The translations under genes were made by a program, and so were the position numbers. This document shows, piece after piece, positions 24,402 to 32,823 of a stretch of DNA of 64,000 bases. The stretch covers positions 620,001 to 684,000 of the forward strand of contig NW_008805070.1 of the NCBI RefSeq assembly GCF_000004825.1, given 5' to 3'. Each line of letters opens with the position of its first letter. Within the stretch, counting starts at the first letter, position 1. The notes below the pieces were generated by a model. It was not told where the DNA came from, did not search any database, and was given only the letters and a program-made list of their open reading frames with translations. The stretch is from Heterostelium album PN500. Its lineage: Eukaryota; Evosea; Eumycetozoa; Acytosteliales; Acytosteliaceae.

Positions 24402-25465
24402 TTAACTGCTGCTGCAAGTTCCAATGGCTTCACAGATGAGTGTTGGTAAATTGAGTAAGATGGTTGCAATCGAAACTGAAGCAACAGTACCAATGGTTTT
24501 AATAAGACCAGCGGCAACGGTTGAAGCAACAGCAGCAGTGATATCGAACCAAGTCACTAAATATGCAGCAATACCACCGATAGCAGCAGCACCAGCACCT
24601 GTTGGAATCAATGCAATCAATGCAACGGTTATTGCACAAGTCAAGAGAGTGATGATGATTCCAAATCCAACTTGACACCACCAACATCCCCATCCAAGTG
24701 CAACATCATGTTTGGCTGATACGATTGCATTTGGTCCTTTTGATTTGATTGCTTCTTTCAATTGATTGAATGAATCACTGTATTGATTCAATAGAATTTG
24801 AATGTTATTGGTGACATCGGTTGTGAAGAAACCTTGTGGAACACCATAATCATGCAATTCAGAGATTGTTTGACTGAGTGATGGAAGTTGTGGATCTTCA
24901 CCTGCTGTTAATCTTGCGAGACTATTTTGTTGTTGAGCTGTAACCCAAGCATTAACTCCGGTATTGATTGAATCAATCACTGAATCTGGTGTGTATGGTC
25001 CAGCTAAATATTAAATAATGGAAATTAGTATTGATTTTATATTTTAAATTTAATATATTTTTAAAACTTACCAGCAGTAAAAGTGATATAACCTGGAATG
25101 GTTAAGATATCACCAGCAGGTAATGTTGATGGATAACTGGTTTGATTTGAAACATAGATTGCATAATATGCAGCACATTCAGTTTGAGTTGGAGTATAAG
25201 TGTAATGACGAGCACTTGTACATTGAATGGCAGTTGTGAAGTTCAAAGTCATAACAGTATCATGATTGTCTGGTAAACAATAGAGTAAGATACTATGATT
25301 TTCTGGCTTGGCATATCCTCTGGTTTTGATATGGATTTGACCATTTCCAAGATAATCTGGAACTTCAACGAATCTGAATTTCTTACTGTTGGTTGATGGA
25401 GTTACTGAATCTTCAATATGTCCACTGATTTGCGGAATATTTAATTTTTTTGAAACTGGATCCAT
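24402..25465 (-). CDS. Partner protein of the module, copy 2
   Basis: Two exons, 25465-25072 and 25003-24402, with the same intron position and length (68 bp) as copy 1; 331 residues. Only two residues differ from copy 1 (NIPQIS for NIPQIN, and AKPE for AKPQ). In the second exon I counted about eight base changes from copy 1, all silent, including four in one short stretch (24463-24476). That pattern implies selection on the protein. It lies 283 bp from the stop of TPR-like gene 2. Domain layout as in copy 1; function unknown. Confidence 0.85.
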
Positions 25466-25880
25466 TGTTTTTTTGTTGTTAATTTAATTGATAAAATAGA
25501 GATAATATGTTAATAATAATCTGTTTGTTTTAATATTTGATTGATTGTTAAATTTGATTTTTATGATTTGAAATTGTCCTTTTCTTCTGGTATTTATAGA
25601 TTTTAAAATTAATTTGCCCCAAAACAAAGATATGTTGAAATTATTAATTCAAGTCCAAAAAACTATGGAAAATCATAATATTGATTATCGATTTTAGAAC
25701 AGATAGTTTATTTTTTCAAATAAAAGACCAATAGTTAGATCAATCTTGAATAATTCAAACTATTCAAATAATAGATCTTTGTTATTTGATTGAAAATTAA
25801 ACAAATTGATTTTTATTATTTTTAATTTTATTTTTTTTGGTTTCAGACCAAATCTGATTCATTAATTAATCGACTCGATT

Positions 25881-25907
25881 TTGTGGTGCGGTGTGTTGTG
25901 CTTGTGG
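25881..25907. promoter_or_regulatory. GT-rich box upstream of partner 2
   Basis: A GT-rich stretch with core GGTGCGGTGTGTTGTGCTTG, about 416 bp before the partner start. It is the counterpart of the boxes before partners 1 and 3. Function inferred from its conservation and contrast with the surrounding A/T-rich DNA. Confidence 0.4.
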
Positions 25908-26081
25908 TTACCTTTTACCCACAAACAATTCTAAAAAAAAAAAAAAGTGAACTTGCACAAAATGGAGTCAACAAAAAATATATATTTTAAATTTATGTAA
26001 TCAATTTTGATTCTTTCGATGTCAATGATTGAATCAGTTTTATTCTTTTATAAATATATCATTAATATCAAATCAGTATTA

Positions 26082-26083
26082 TT

Positions 26084-26122
<39 letters not shown>
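26082..26122. repeat. (ATT)n microsatellite, module 3 counterpart
   Basis: About a dozen ATT triplets at the place matching the longer tract at 22021-22083. Confidence 0.7.
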
Positions 26123-26123
<1 letters not shown>

Positions 26124-26531
26124 GATAGATAACTATTAATATCTCATTTGATTTTGTTTATATGATCACATTGACCATGATGCTCTTTATATTGATTTTT
26201 ATGTATAGTAAAACAAATGAGCACATCAATCATGTGCATTAATAACATACTATCTGATAGGTAAAATTATGCTCTGGACTTTCATAAGTAAAAATTTAGT
26301 TTGTGAGATAAATAGATGACTCCATTCATTAAATTAGTTTTGTATATCATACAAGTAAAAATGGTATGTGGTTTTTGTTATTTTATTCGTGGTTACAAGA
26401 AAGTTTTGTTTTGTGATTTTTTTTTTTTTGATAATCAGTTACTTTTGGATCCTTCCCAAAGAATGAAATAAATTGATATTCTTTTTTTTTTAAAAACTAT
26501 TTAATCTTCTTTATACTTTATTATAATAAAT

Positions 26532-28088
26532 ATGGAAAATGAAAAAGAGAGATATCTTAGTGCAATCAATATCAATCCAAATGATATAGAAGCACTCTTC
26601 CAACTTGCAATGACACTAGATCATAATGATCAAGTAGTAATCACACATCTATCAGGTGAATCAATGACCAAAGAAAAACTCCTATTGAAAGTCATCTCTC
26701 TGGATCCAAATTTTGCCAATGCTTATTACAAACTGGCAATAGTTATTTCAGATGAGAATCGAGCGTCTATCGTACTTCAATCAGGTGAATCAATGACAGA
26801 ACAAAAATTATACTTGAAGGCAATAGAGTGTGATCCAACTTATCCAGATTCATATCATAACCTTGCATTTACCCTTACAAATGGTCAAGCAATCACACTC
26901 AATAATGGACAACCAATGACAAAACAACAATTATATTTGAAAGCAATAGAGTATGATCCAACTTGTCCAGATTCATATGATAATCTTGCATCGACACTTA
27001 CAACTGTCGAACATATTACATTACACAATGGACAATCAATGACAAAACAACAATTATATTTGAAAGCAATAGAGTATGATCAAACATATTCAGATTCATA
27101 TGATAATCTTGCATCGACACTTACAAGGAGTGATTCAATCAAATTGCACAATGGACAACCAATCACAAAACAACAATTATTATTGAAAGCAATAGAGTAT
27201 GATCCAACCAATTCCAAATTATATTATAGACTTGCATCAACACTTTCAAAAAACCAATCAGTCACACTCAATAATGGACTATCAATGACTCAACAACAAT
27301 TATTCTTGAAAGCAATTGAGCATATTCCAACACATTCAGATACATATAATAACCTTGCGGTGACTCTTTCAAATGGTGAATCAATAACACTCAACAATGG
27401 ACAATCAATGACAAAACAACAATTACTATTGAAAGCAATAGAGTATAAGCCAACTAATTCCAGACTATACTATAGACTTGCATTAACTCTTACAAAAAGA
27501 AAATCAATTAAGTTACACACTGGACAAACCATGACAAAACAACAATTATACCTTAAAGCAATTGAGTATGATCCAAGTCATGCAAATTCATATTTTAACC
27601 TTGCGGCGACTCTTTCAAGTGGTGGATCAATCACACTCAACAATGGACAATCAATGACAGAACAACAATTATACTTGAAAACAATAGAATGTGATCCAAA
27701 ACTTTCACGTTCATATCATAACCTTGCAGATACACTCTCACATAACGAATCAATCATTTTGAATAATGGACGATCAATGAATAGAAAACAACTATTGTTG
27801 CTCGCAATAGAATATGATCCAACTTATGCCAAATCTTATTTTGATCTTGCAATAATACTCTCAAGTGGTACTTCAATCACGTTACACAATGGACAATCAA
27901 TGACAAAACAGCAGCTATTGTTTGAAGCACTCAAATTAGATCACACACGATCATCGATATACAAAGAAATTGGATTAACTCTTCTGAACAACAAATATAC
28001 TATACACTTTCCAGATGGGGAACAAATATCAAGAAGACAGCTCCTTCAAAAAGCAAGACAATTTAGAACAAAACGACCAAGAGAATAA
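26532..28088 (+). CDS. TPR-like repeat protein, module copy 3 (12 units)
   Basis: Intronless and open throughout: 518 residues, with twelve 41-residue units. Units follow the form ITLHNGQSMTKQQLYLKAIE, then YDPTxSDSYxNLASTL. Unit 1 is the most divergent (VITHLSGESMT) and the last ends in a basic cap (RRQLLQKARQF...KRPRE). It is closest to copy 2; long stretches are nearly identical at the DNA level. It is 205 residues (5 x 41) longer than copy 1. No signal peptide or membrane segment. The convergent partner gene is 698 bp away, more than in the other modules because of a 338-bp insertion. Probably a protein-binding solenoid; the target is unknown. Confidence 0.88.
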   Translation: MENEKERYLSAININPNDIEALFQLAMTLDHNDQVVITHLSGESMTKEKLLLKVISLDPNFANAYYKLAIVISDENRASIVLQSGESMTEQKLYLKAIECDPTYPDSYHNLAFTLTNGQAITLNNGQPMTKQQLYLKAIEYDPTCPDSYDNLASTLTTVEHITLHNGQSMTKQQLYLKAIEYDQTYSDSYDNLASTLTRSDSIKLHNGQPITKQQLLLKAIEYDPTNSKLYYRLASTLSKNQSVTLNNGLSMTQQQLFLKAIEHIPTHSDTYNNLAVTLSNGESITLNNGQSMTKQQLLLKAIEYKPTNSRLYYRLALTLTKRKSIKLHTGQTMTKQQLYLKAIEYDPSHANSYFNLAATLSSGGSITLNNGQSMTEQQLYLKTIECDPKLSRSYHNLADTLSHNESIILNNGRSMNRKQLLLLAIEYDPTYAKSYFDLAIILSSGTSITLHNGQSMTKQQLLFEALKLDHTRSSIYKEIGLTLLNNKYTIHFPDGEQISRRQLLQKARQFRTKRPRE

Positions 28089-28786
28089 ATAAACTATTTT
28101 TTTAGGTTAACTATGTTCATTTTATAAAAATCATTTTTTTTATCTTTTTCTAACTCAACTATATACAAGAAACTTGTTTTTTAAATTTATATCAATATCG
28201 ATCTTATTTTGTTTAAAATTGGAGTTCCATTGGTTTTTTCAAGAAACTTAACAAAGAAGATTTATGTATTTGAGCTTCCAAAAGTGTGTTTTCATTCACT
28301 TTTCACCCTGTTACAATATTACCGAGCTATAGTTCTTGAGAGTCATTAATAAACAACATACTAACTCGCTAAAATATCCTAGGTTTAGACAACAAAAAGT
28401 CCGTAGACAAATATTTCACCATGCTAACAGAAATGGAAGATCTTGTTATAGTAATTAAAATGTATTACTAAATTAATAGAACAAGATCCAAAACTATTAT
28501 GTTAAATAAAAATCAAAAACCATTTAAATAGAAAATTAATTAATTATGTAAATAATGAAAATAAAAAAATAAAATCTATTACATTTATTACCTTCCTCTG
28601 ACATCTACATGTAAAAACATAAACATTATTATTGTTTTAAACACCCTTTGTTTTCGAAAACTACTATATTATTTAAGAAGAAGTTGGTTGAATTGAATCA
28701 TTGCTAAATAATTCTTGTAAAATTTTTTTATTTAAAGATTGATGAATTAAATTTAAATACAATAAAGATTAGTTAAATTTGAAGAT
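28089..28786. other. Convergent spacer of module 3, with insertion
   Basis: The ends match the spacer of module 2 (24119-24401): AAAGTGTGTTTT, CACTTTTCACCC and GAATTGAATCATTGCTAAAT. The middle is extra DNA, described separately. No coding frame seen. Confidence 0.6.
28310..28647. mobile_element. 338-bp insertion, possible MITE-like element
   Basis: Module 2 reads CACCCC then TTGTTTCG without a break (24268-24281). In module 3 the left half ends in CACCCT (28304-28309) and the right half restarts with CACCCT (28642-28647), so 338 bp, including one copy of a 6-bp direct repeat, has been added here or lost from module 2. The insert holds an imperfect hairpin (28439-28488; arms GATCTTGTT and AACAAGATC with inner AGTAAT/ATTACT). 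I see no convincing terminal inverted repeats and no coding frame. The family is not recognised. Confidence 0.4.
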
Positions 28787-29850
28787 TTAACTGCTGCTAC
28801 AAGTTCCGATGGCTTCACAGATGAGTGTTGGTAAATTGAGTAAGATGGTAGCTATAGATACTGAAGCAACAGTACCAATGGTTTTAATAAGACCAGCGGC
28901 AACGGTTGAAGCAACAGCAGCAGTGATATCGAACCAAGTCACTAAATATGCAGCAATACCACCGATAGCAGCAGCACCAGCACCTGTTGGAATCAATGCA
29001 ATCAATGCAACGGTTATTGCACAAGTCAAGAGAGTGATGATGATTCCAAATCCAACTTGACACCACCAACATCCCCATCCAAGTGCAACATCATGTTTGG
29101 CTGATACGATTGCATTTGGTCCTTTTGATTTGATTGCTTCTTTCAATTGATTGAATGAATCACTGTATTGATTCAATAGAATTTGAATGTTATTGGTGAC
29201 ATCGGTTGTGAAGAAACCTTGTGGAACACCATAATCATGCAATTCAGAGATTGTTTGACTGAGTGATGGAAGTTGTGGATCTTCACCTGCTGTCAATCTT
29301 GTGAGACTATTTTGTTGTTGAGCTGTAACCCAAGCATTAACTCCGGTATTGATTGAATCAATCACTGAATCTGGTGTGTATGGTCCAGCTAAATATTAAA
29401 TAATAGAAATTAGTATTGATTTTATATTTTAAATTTAATATATTTTTAAAACTTACCAGCAGTAAAAGTGATATAACCTGGAATGGTTAAGATATCACCA
29501 GCAGGTAATGTTGATGGATAACTGGTTTGATTTGAAACATAGATTGCATAATATGCAGCACATTCAGTTTGAGTTGGAGTATAAGTGTAATGACGAGCAC
29601 TTGTACATTGAATGGCAGTTGTGAAGTTCAAAGTCATAACAGTATCATGATTATCTGGTAAACAATAGAGTAGGATGCTATGATTTTCTGGTTTGGCATA
29701 TCCTCTGGTTTTGATATGGATTTGACCATTTCCAAGATAATCTGGAACTTCAACGAATCTGAATTTCTTACTGTTGGTTGATGGAGTTACTGAATCTTCA
29801 ATATGTCCACTGATTTGTGGAATATTTAATTTTTTTGAAACTGGATCCAT
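28787..29850 (-). CDS. Partner protein of the module, copy 3
   Basis: Two exons, 29850-29457 and 29388-28787, with the 68-bp intron conserved; 331 residues. It has the copy 2 residues at both exon 1 differences and one change of its own (NSLTRL for NSLARL). Near the stop (28800-28865) its silent sites match copy 1, but further upstream they match copy 2, which suggests gene conversion or unequal exchange. The same CWWC motif, Gly/Ala-rich hydrophobic stretch and terminal cysteines are present. Its upstream neighbour is an unrelated plus-strand gene, so the shared upstream block belongs to the partner gene. Function unknown. Confidence 0.85.
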
Positions 29851-30473
29851 TGTTTTTTTGTTATTGAATTGATAAAATAGAGATAATATGTTAATAAAAT
29901 AATAATTTGTTTGTTTTAATATTTGATTGATTGTTAAGTATTTGATTTTTGTGATTTGAAATTGTCCTTTTCTTCTGGTATTTATAGATTTTAAAATTAA
30001 TTTGCCCCAAAACTAAAATGTAGCAAAAATTAGATATTATAAATTCAAGTCCTAAAACGAATCAAAAATACTCGAATTTTGTACAATCGAACGGATATAT
30101 ATTTTTTTCAAATAATGTGCCCAATAGTCAGATCAATCTTGAATAATTCAATCAATTAAAATAATAGATCTTTATTACTTGATTTTGATTTACTTTGAGA
30201 AATTTGATCAACCATTTCGTTTAGTTTGTTTTTAAGATTTCAGACCACATCTGATTCATTAATTTTATCAATTTTGTGGTGTGGTGCTTGTGGTTACTCT
30301 TTTTACCCACAATTAATTATCAAAAACCCAAAAAAGGATGCACTTGCACGGAATCGAGTCGACAAAAAATGAATTCAAAAAAAAAAAAAAAAAAACATAA
30401 AAATGTGCAACACTTGAAAAATAATATTAATAATTTTTTATTTTTTTTTTGTAAACAATTAATATCCAAAACA
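29851..30473. other. Divergent spacer, partner 3 / unknown gene
   Basis: 623 bp. The left 500 bp or so repeats the upstream block of partners 1 and 2 (TTTGCCCCAAAAC, CAGACCACATCTGATTC, ACTTGCACGGAATCGAGTC). Homology ends at about 30370 in a poly-A run. Confidence 0.6.
30272..30295. promoter_or_regulatory. GT-rich box upstream of partner 3
   Basis: Core GTGGTGTGGTGCTTGTGG, about 424 bp before the partner start and matching the two other boxes in position. It is also within 200 bp of the plus-strand gene at 30474, which could share it. Confidence 0.4.
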
Positions 30474-31892
30474 ATGAACGATTTAGATAATCTATCGTTT
30501 GATTTAGATGATAATCAACAACCTCGACATCGTGTTGGGGAGGATTTGTGTTCAGACTCCACTCAGATCAACCTAGTCGACCCGAAAGTGTTGCATGAAT
30601 TTATTGATGTTTTGCTTGATTGTAAAAGCAAATCCTATATGCTTTCAGAGAACTATGTAGAGAATCTAATGAAATGGTCAGGTTATATTGAAAATGTATG
30701 TAACACTTTGAGTTTTGTCAAAACGACGTTGCTATAGCATTAGGTTTTGATGCAATTCGTTCGTCATAGCAACGGCGCTAGTATACTAAAATAAGAATCT
30801 CTACCTACTACTGTAGTTTGTTGATAAGTCAGGTGGTGAAGAAGCACTAACTTATAACCAATACTATTGCTCTACTCTAAACGATATGATAGAGACAGAG
30901 TCAAAGAAGAGAGGAATGTTATCGCCCGTTCAATTGGAGGTGAGCGACCTATTCTCTATTGACAATGTACTCTTTAGAATATGGTTAGATAACAATATGA
31001 TTGATGAATATCGTCTCTCTTTATTCCTTACTTATATGATTAAAAATAAAAAATATATAAATGATAATTCTATAAATGTTTGTATAATCATGATTGATTT
31101 AGATAGATTTCCATTTAATACTTTATCTAATCTATTTTTATATTTCTTTTCTAGAAATTGATGAGTATGACAAATTTAAATAATTATAAAAAGATACTGT
31201 TAGATAGCTATAAAAAAATGGCCATTACTACTGAGGAATATGATAGTAGTAGTTATTATACAATAGATATACTTGGTGATAGTTATCATTGTGAAAGAAA
31301 AGCATGTGCTAGATTGATACTGTCCAAACTTAACAAAGAACCTTATAACAACTCGGTAAAACAAATTGAATTACTATCGGAACTGCTCAAGAAAGAATCA
31401 AACTATAATCTTTATCTATGGATATTATATATTGTAATAACAACATCATCGTCATCATCATCATCAAATCAACAACAACAACAAAAGAATAATAAACAAC
31501 AACAACAACAACCACAACAATCAGTTAATTCAAAAATGTTAATCGATCTTTTAAAAAAAGATAACAAAGTTAGAGCACAATTCAATTTGGCATGTAATGA
31601 TGATCTGTTGAAATCACTGATAGCCATAGATAAGACATTCTTTGAATTTCATCAGCAGACGCTCTTCACTGTATTCGATCACTACTGCTTCAAGGTGGCA
31701 ACGCCAAACACCGAGAGAGTTAACTTGCTCATCAACAAATTCAAATCGATACATACCCTCTCTAAAGTGAACCAAGAGATTGGCAACCAGATCACAAGCA
31801 AACTACAACCTGTACATACAAAATCAAAGACAACCAAACTATTAAATCCAGATCTCTTTAATTCCATATATACAATGTATTTTAATAAATAA
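30474..31892 (+). CDS. Unknown conserved-looking protein, 406 residues
   Basis: Three exons keep phase: 30474-30695, 30817-31077 and 31155-31892. The second donor is GTTTGT, a form also used by other genes here. The start MNDLDNLSFDLDDNQQ follows an A-rich leader. The protein looks alpha-helical throughout, with leucine-rich helical segments (VLHEFIDVLLDCK, IELLSELLKK, MLIDLLKKD) and one Ser/Gln homopolymer insertion (about residues 255-285) that marks a loop. No signal peptide or membrane helix, and no catalytic motif I recognise. An alpha-solenoid or scaffold role is only a guess. Its 5' side faces module 3 and its 3' end is 97 bp from the acireductone dioxygenase stop. Confidence 0.7.
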
Positions 31893-31989
31893 CATTCTTT
31901 ATAAATATATAATAAACAATAATGAATATCTATCTATCTATCTAATGCATTGAGCCATTCAGATAGTTATCTTGTTATTATTATTATTA

Positions 31990-32614
31990 TTATTGCTGAT
32001 GTCTGTTGATTGGTACCCATTTTGGAGCATCAGTAAATAATCTGCAAGCATGAATTTGCTTAGTTTCTGTCAATGTGAATCTATGATACATGTTGGCAGG
32101 CTAATGATAATGATAACGATAAAGCATCAAAGTAATTTAGTAACATTATATTATATGATATGATAATTATTAGATCCAATACATACAACAATAATTAAAT
32201 CACCTTTTTCAACACGAATTCTAATCCATTGATCGTTGGCATCACGTACATCAAAGAAACCACTTCCCTCCAAGATGAATCTAATTTCCTCATCATCATG
32301 TAAATGTCTTTTTGTTTTTATTTTGTATTGTTTTTAATGAATAATAACTTTGTTAATATATCAAATGTTTATAAATATGCATCTTAAAAGAATGAATCTA
32401 CATACTCTTCAAAGAAAATCTTTAATTTAGCATCTAGATTCTCGGTGTTTTCATTAAGCTTTACTTCATCTCTATTCTTGTAACCTCTTTCTTGACAGAT
32501 TTGATCGAGTTTCTCTTGGTAGTCTGGCATTGGCATTGGGTAGTATAACACATTGATGTTATTCAATTGTTGTACGGAAACTGGTTCATTTGATTCGAAA
32601 TAATAACTCTTCAT
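31990..32614 (-). CDS. adi1: Acireductone dioxygenase (methionine salvage)
   Basis: Oxidises acireductone to the 2-oxo acid precursor of methionine in the methylthioadenosine salvage pathway, using Fe(II); the Ni form gives off-pathway products. Three exons in phase: 32614-32406, 32307-32187 and 32100-31990, 146 residues. The cupin metal site is complete: [12 protein letters not shown] supplies two His and one Glu, and [10 protein letters not shown] supplies the third His. [17 protein letters not shown] and [10 protein letters not shown] are family hallmarks. The protein ends at WVPINRHQQ, about 20 residues earlier than animal enzymes (about 179 residues), so the C-terminal tail is missing or sits in an undetected exon. 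It lies between two unrelated genes, 209 bp upstream of POP1's start on the opposite strand. Confidence 0.94.
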
Positions 32615-32823
32615 CTTCTCTTCTCTTTCTCTCTTCTTATCTTAGTAAACTAATATATAATTTAAAATGACCAAAACAATGATTATCTGTTTGTGAAAAA
32701 AAAGCAAATTTTATTTTGCAAAAGCTTTTATGTGGGGGTTGAATTTCTTCGTTTAAGTGTGAATTAATATTAATAAGCTAGTTCGAACGAATCTATTTTT
32801 GATCGAAAGTTAATCAATTAATA

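Larger units (their letters stand above)
25466..26531. other. Head-to-head intermodule region 2
   Basis: 1066 bp between partner 2 (-) and TPR-like gene 3 (+), homologous to intermodule region 1 over most of its length, with a shorter (ATT)n tract. No other gene seen. Confidence 0.65.
19215..30370. repeat. Tandem triplication of a two-gene module (about 4.0-4.4 kb period)
   Basis: Three copies run head to tail: TPR-like gene (+), short convergent spacer, partner gene (-), and a long upstream block. Partner starts lie at 21423, 25465 and 29850, so the periods are 4042 and 4385 bp. Homology includes both coding genes, the partner intron and about 500 bp upstream of each partner gene. The block between modules 1 and 2 matches that between 2 and 3 as far as the next TPR-like ATG. 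To the right it fades at about 30370, just before an unrelated gene. It is a local segmental duplication, not a known transposon: I found no terminal repeats or transposase. Confidence 0.9.

Noticed and set aside
25912-25925. Match to the upstream element of dictyostelid small RNA genes (ACCCACAA)
   Set aside because: No recognisable class I RNA or snRNA follows; the motif lies in the partner-gene upstream block, and copy 1 lacks the exact form.
28439-28488. Hairpin as a tRNA or structured RNA gene
   Set aside because: The arms are imperfect and A/T-rich, and no tRNA loop motifs are present.
19215-30370. A transposon or virus-like origin for the module array
   Set aside because: No terminal repeats at module edges and no transposase, integrase, polymerase or capsid-like coding; introns and local tandem order fit segmental duplication.
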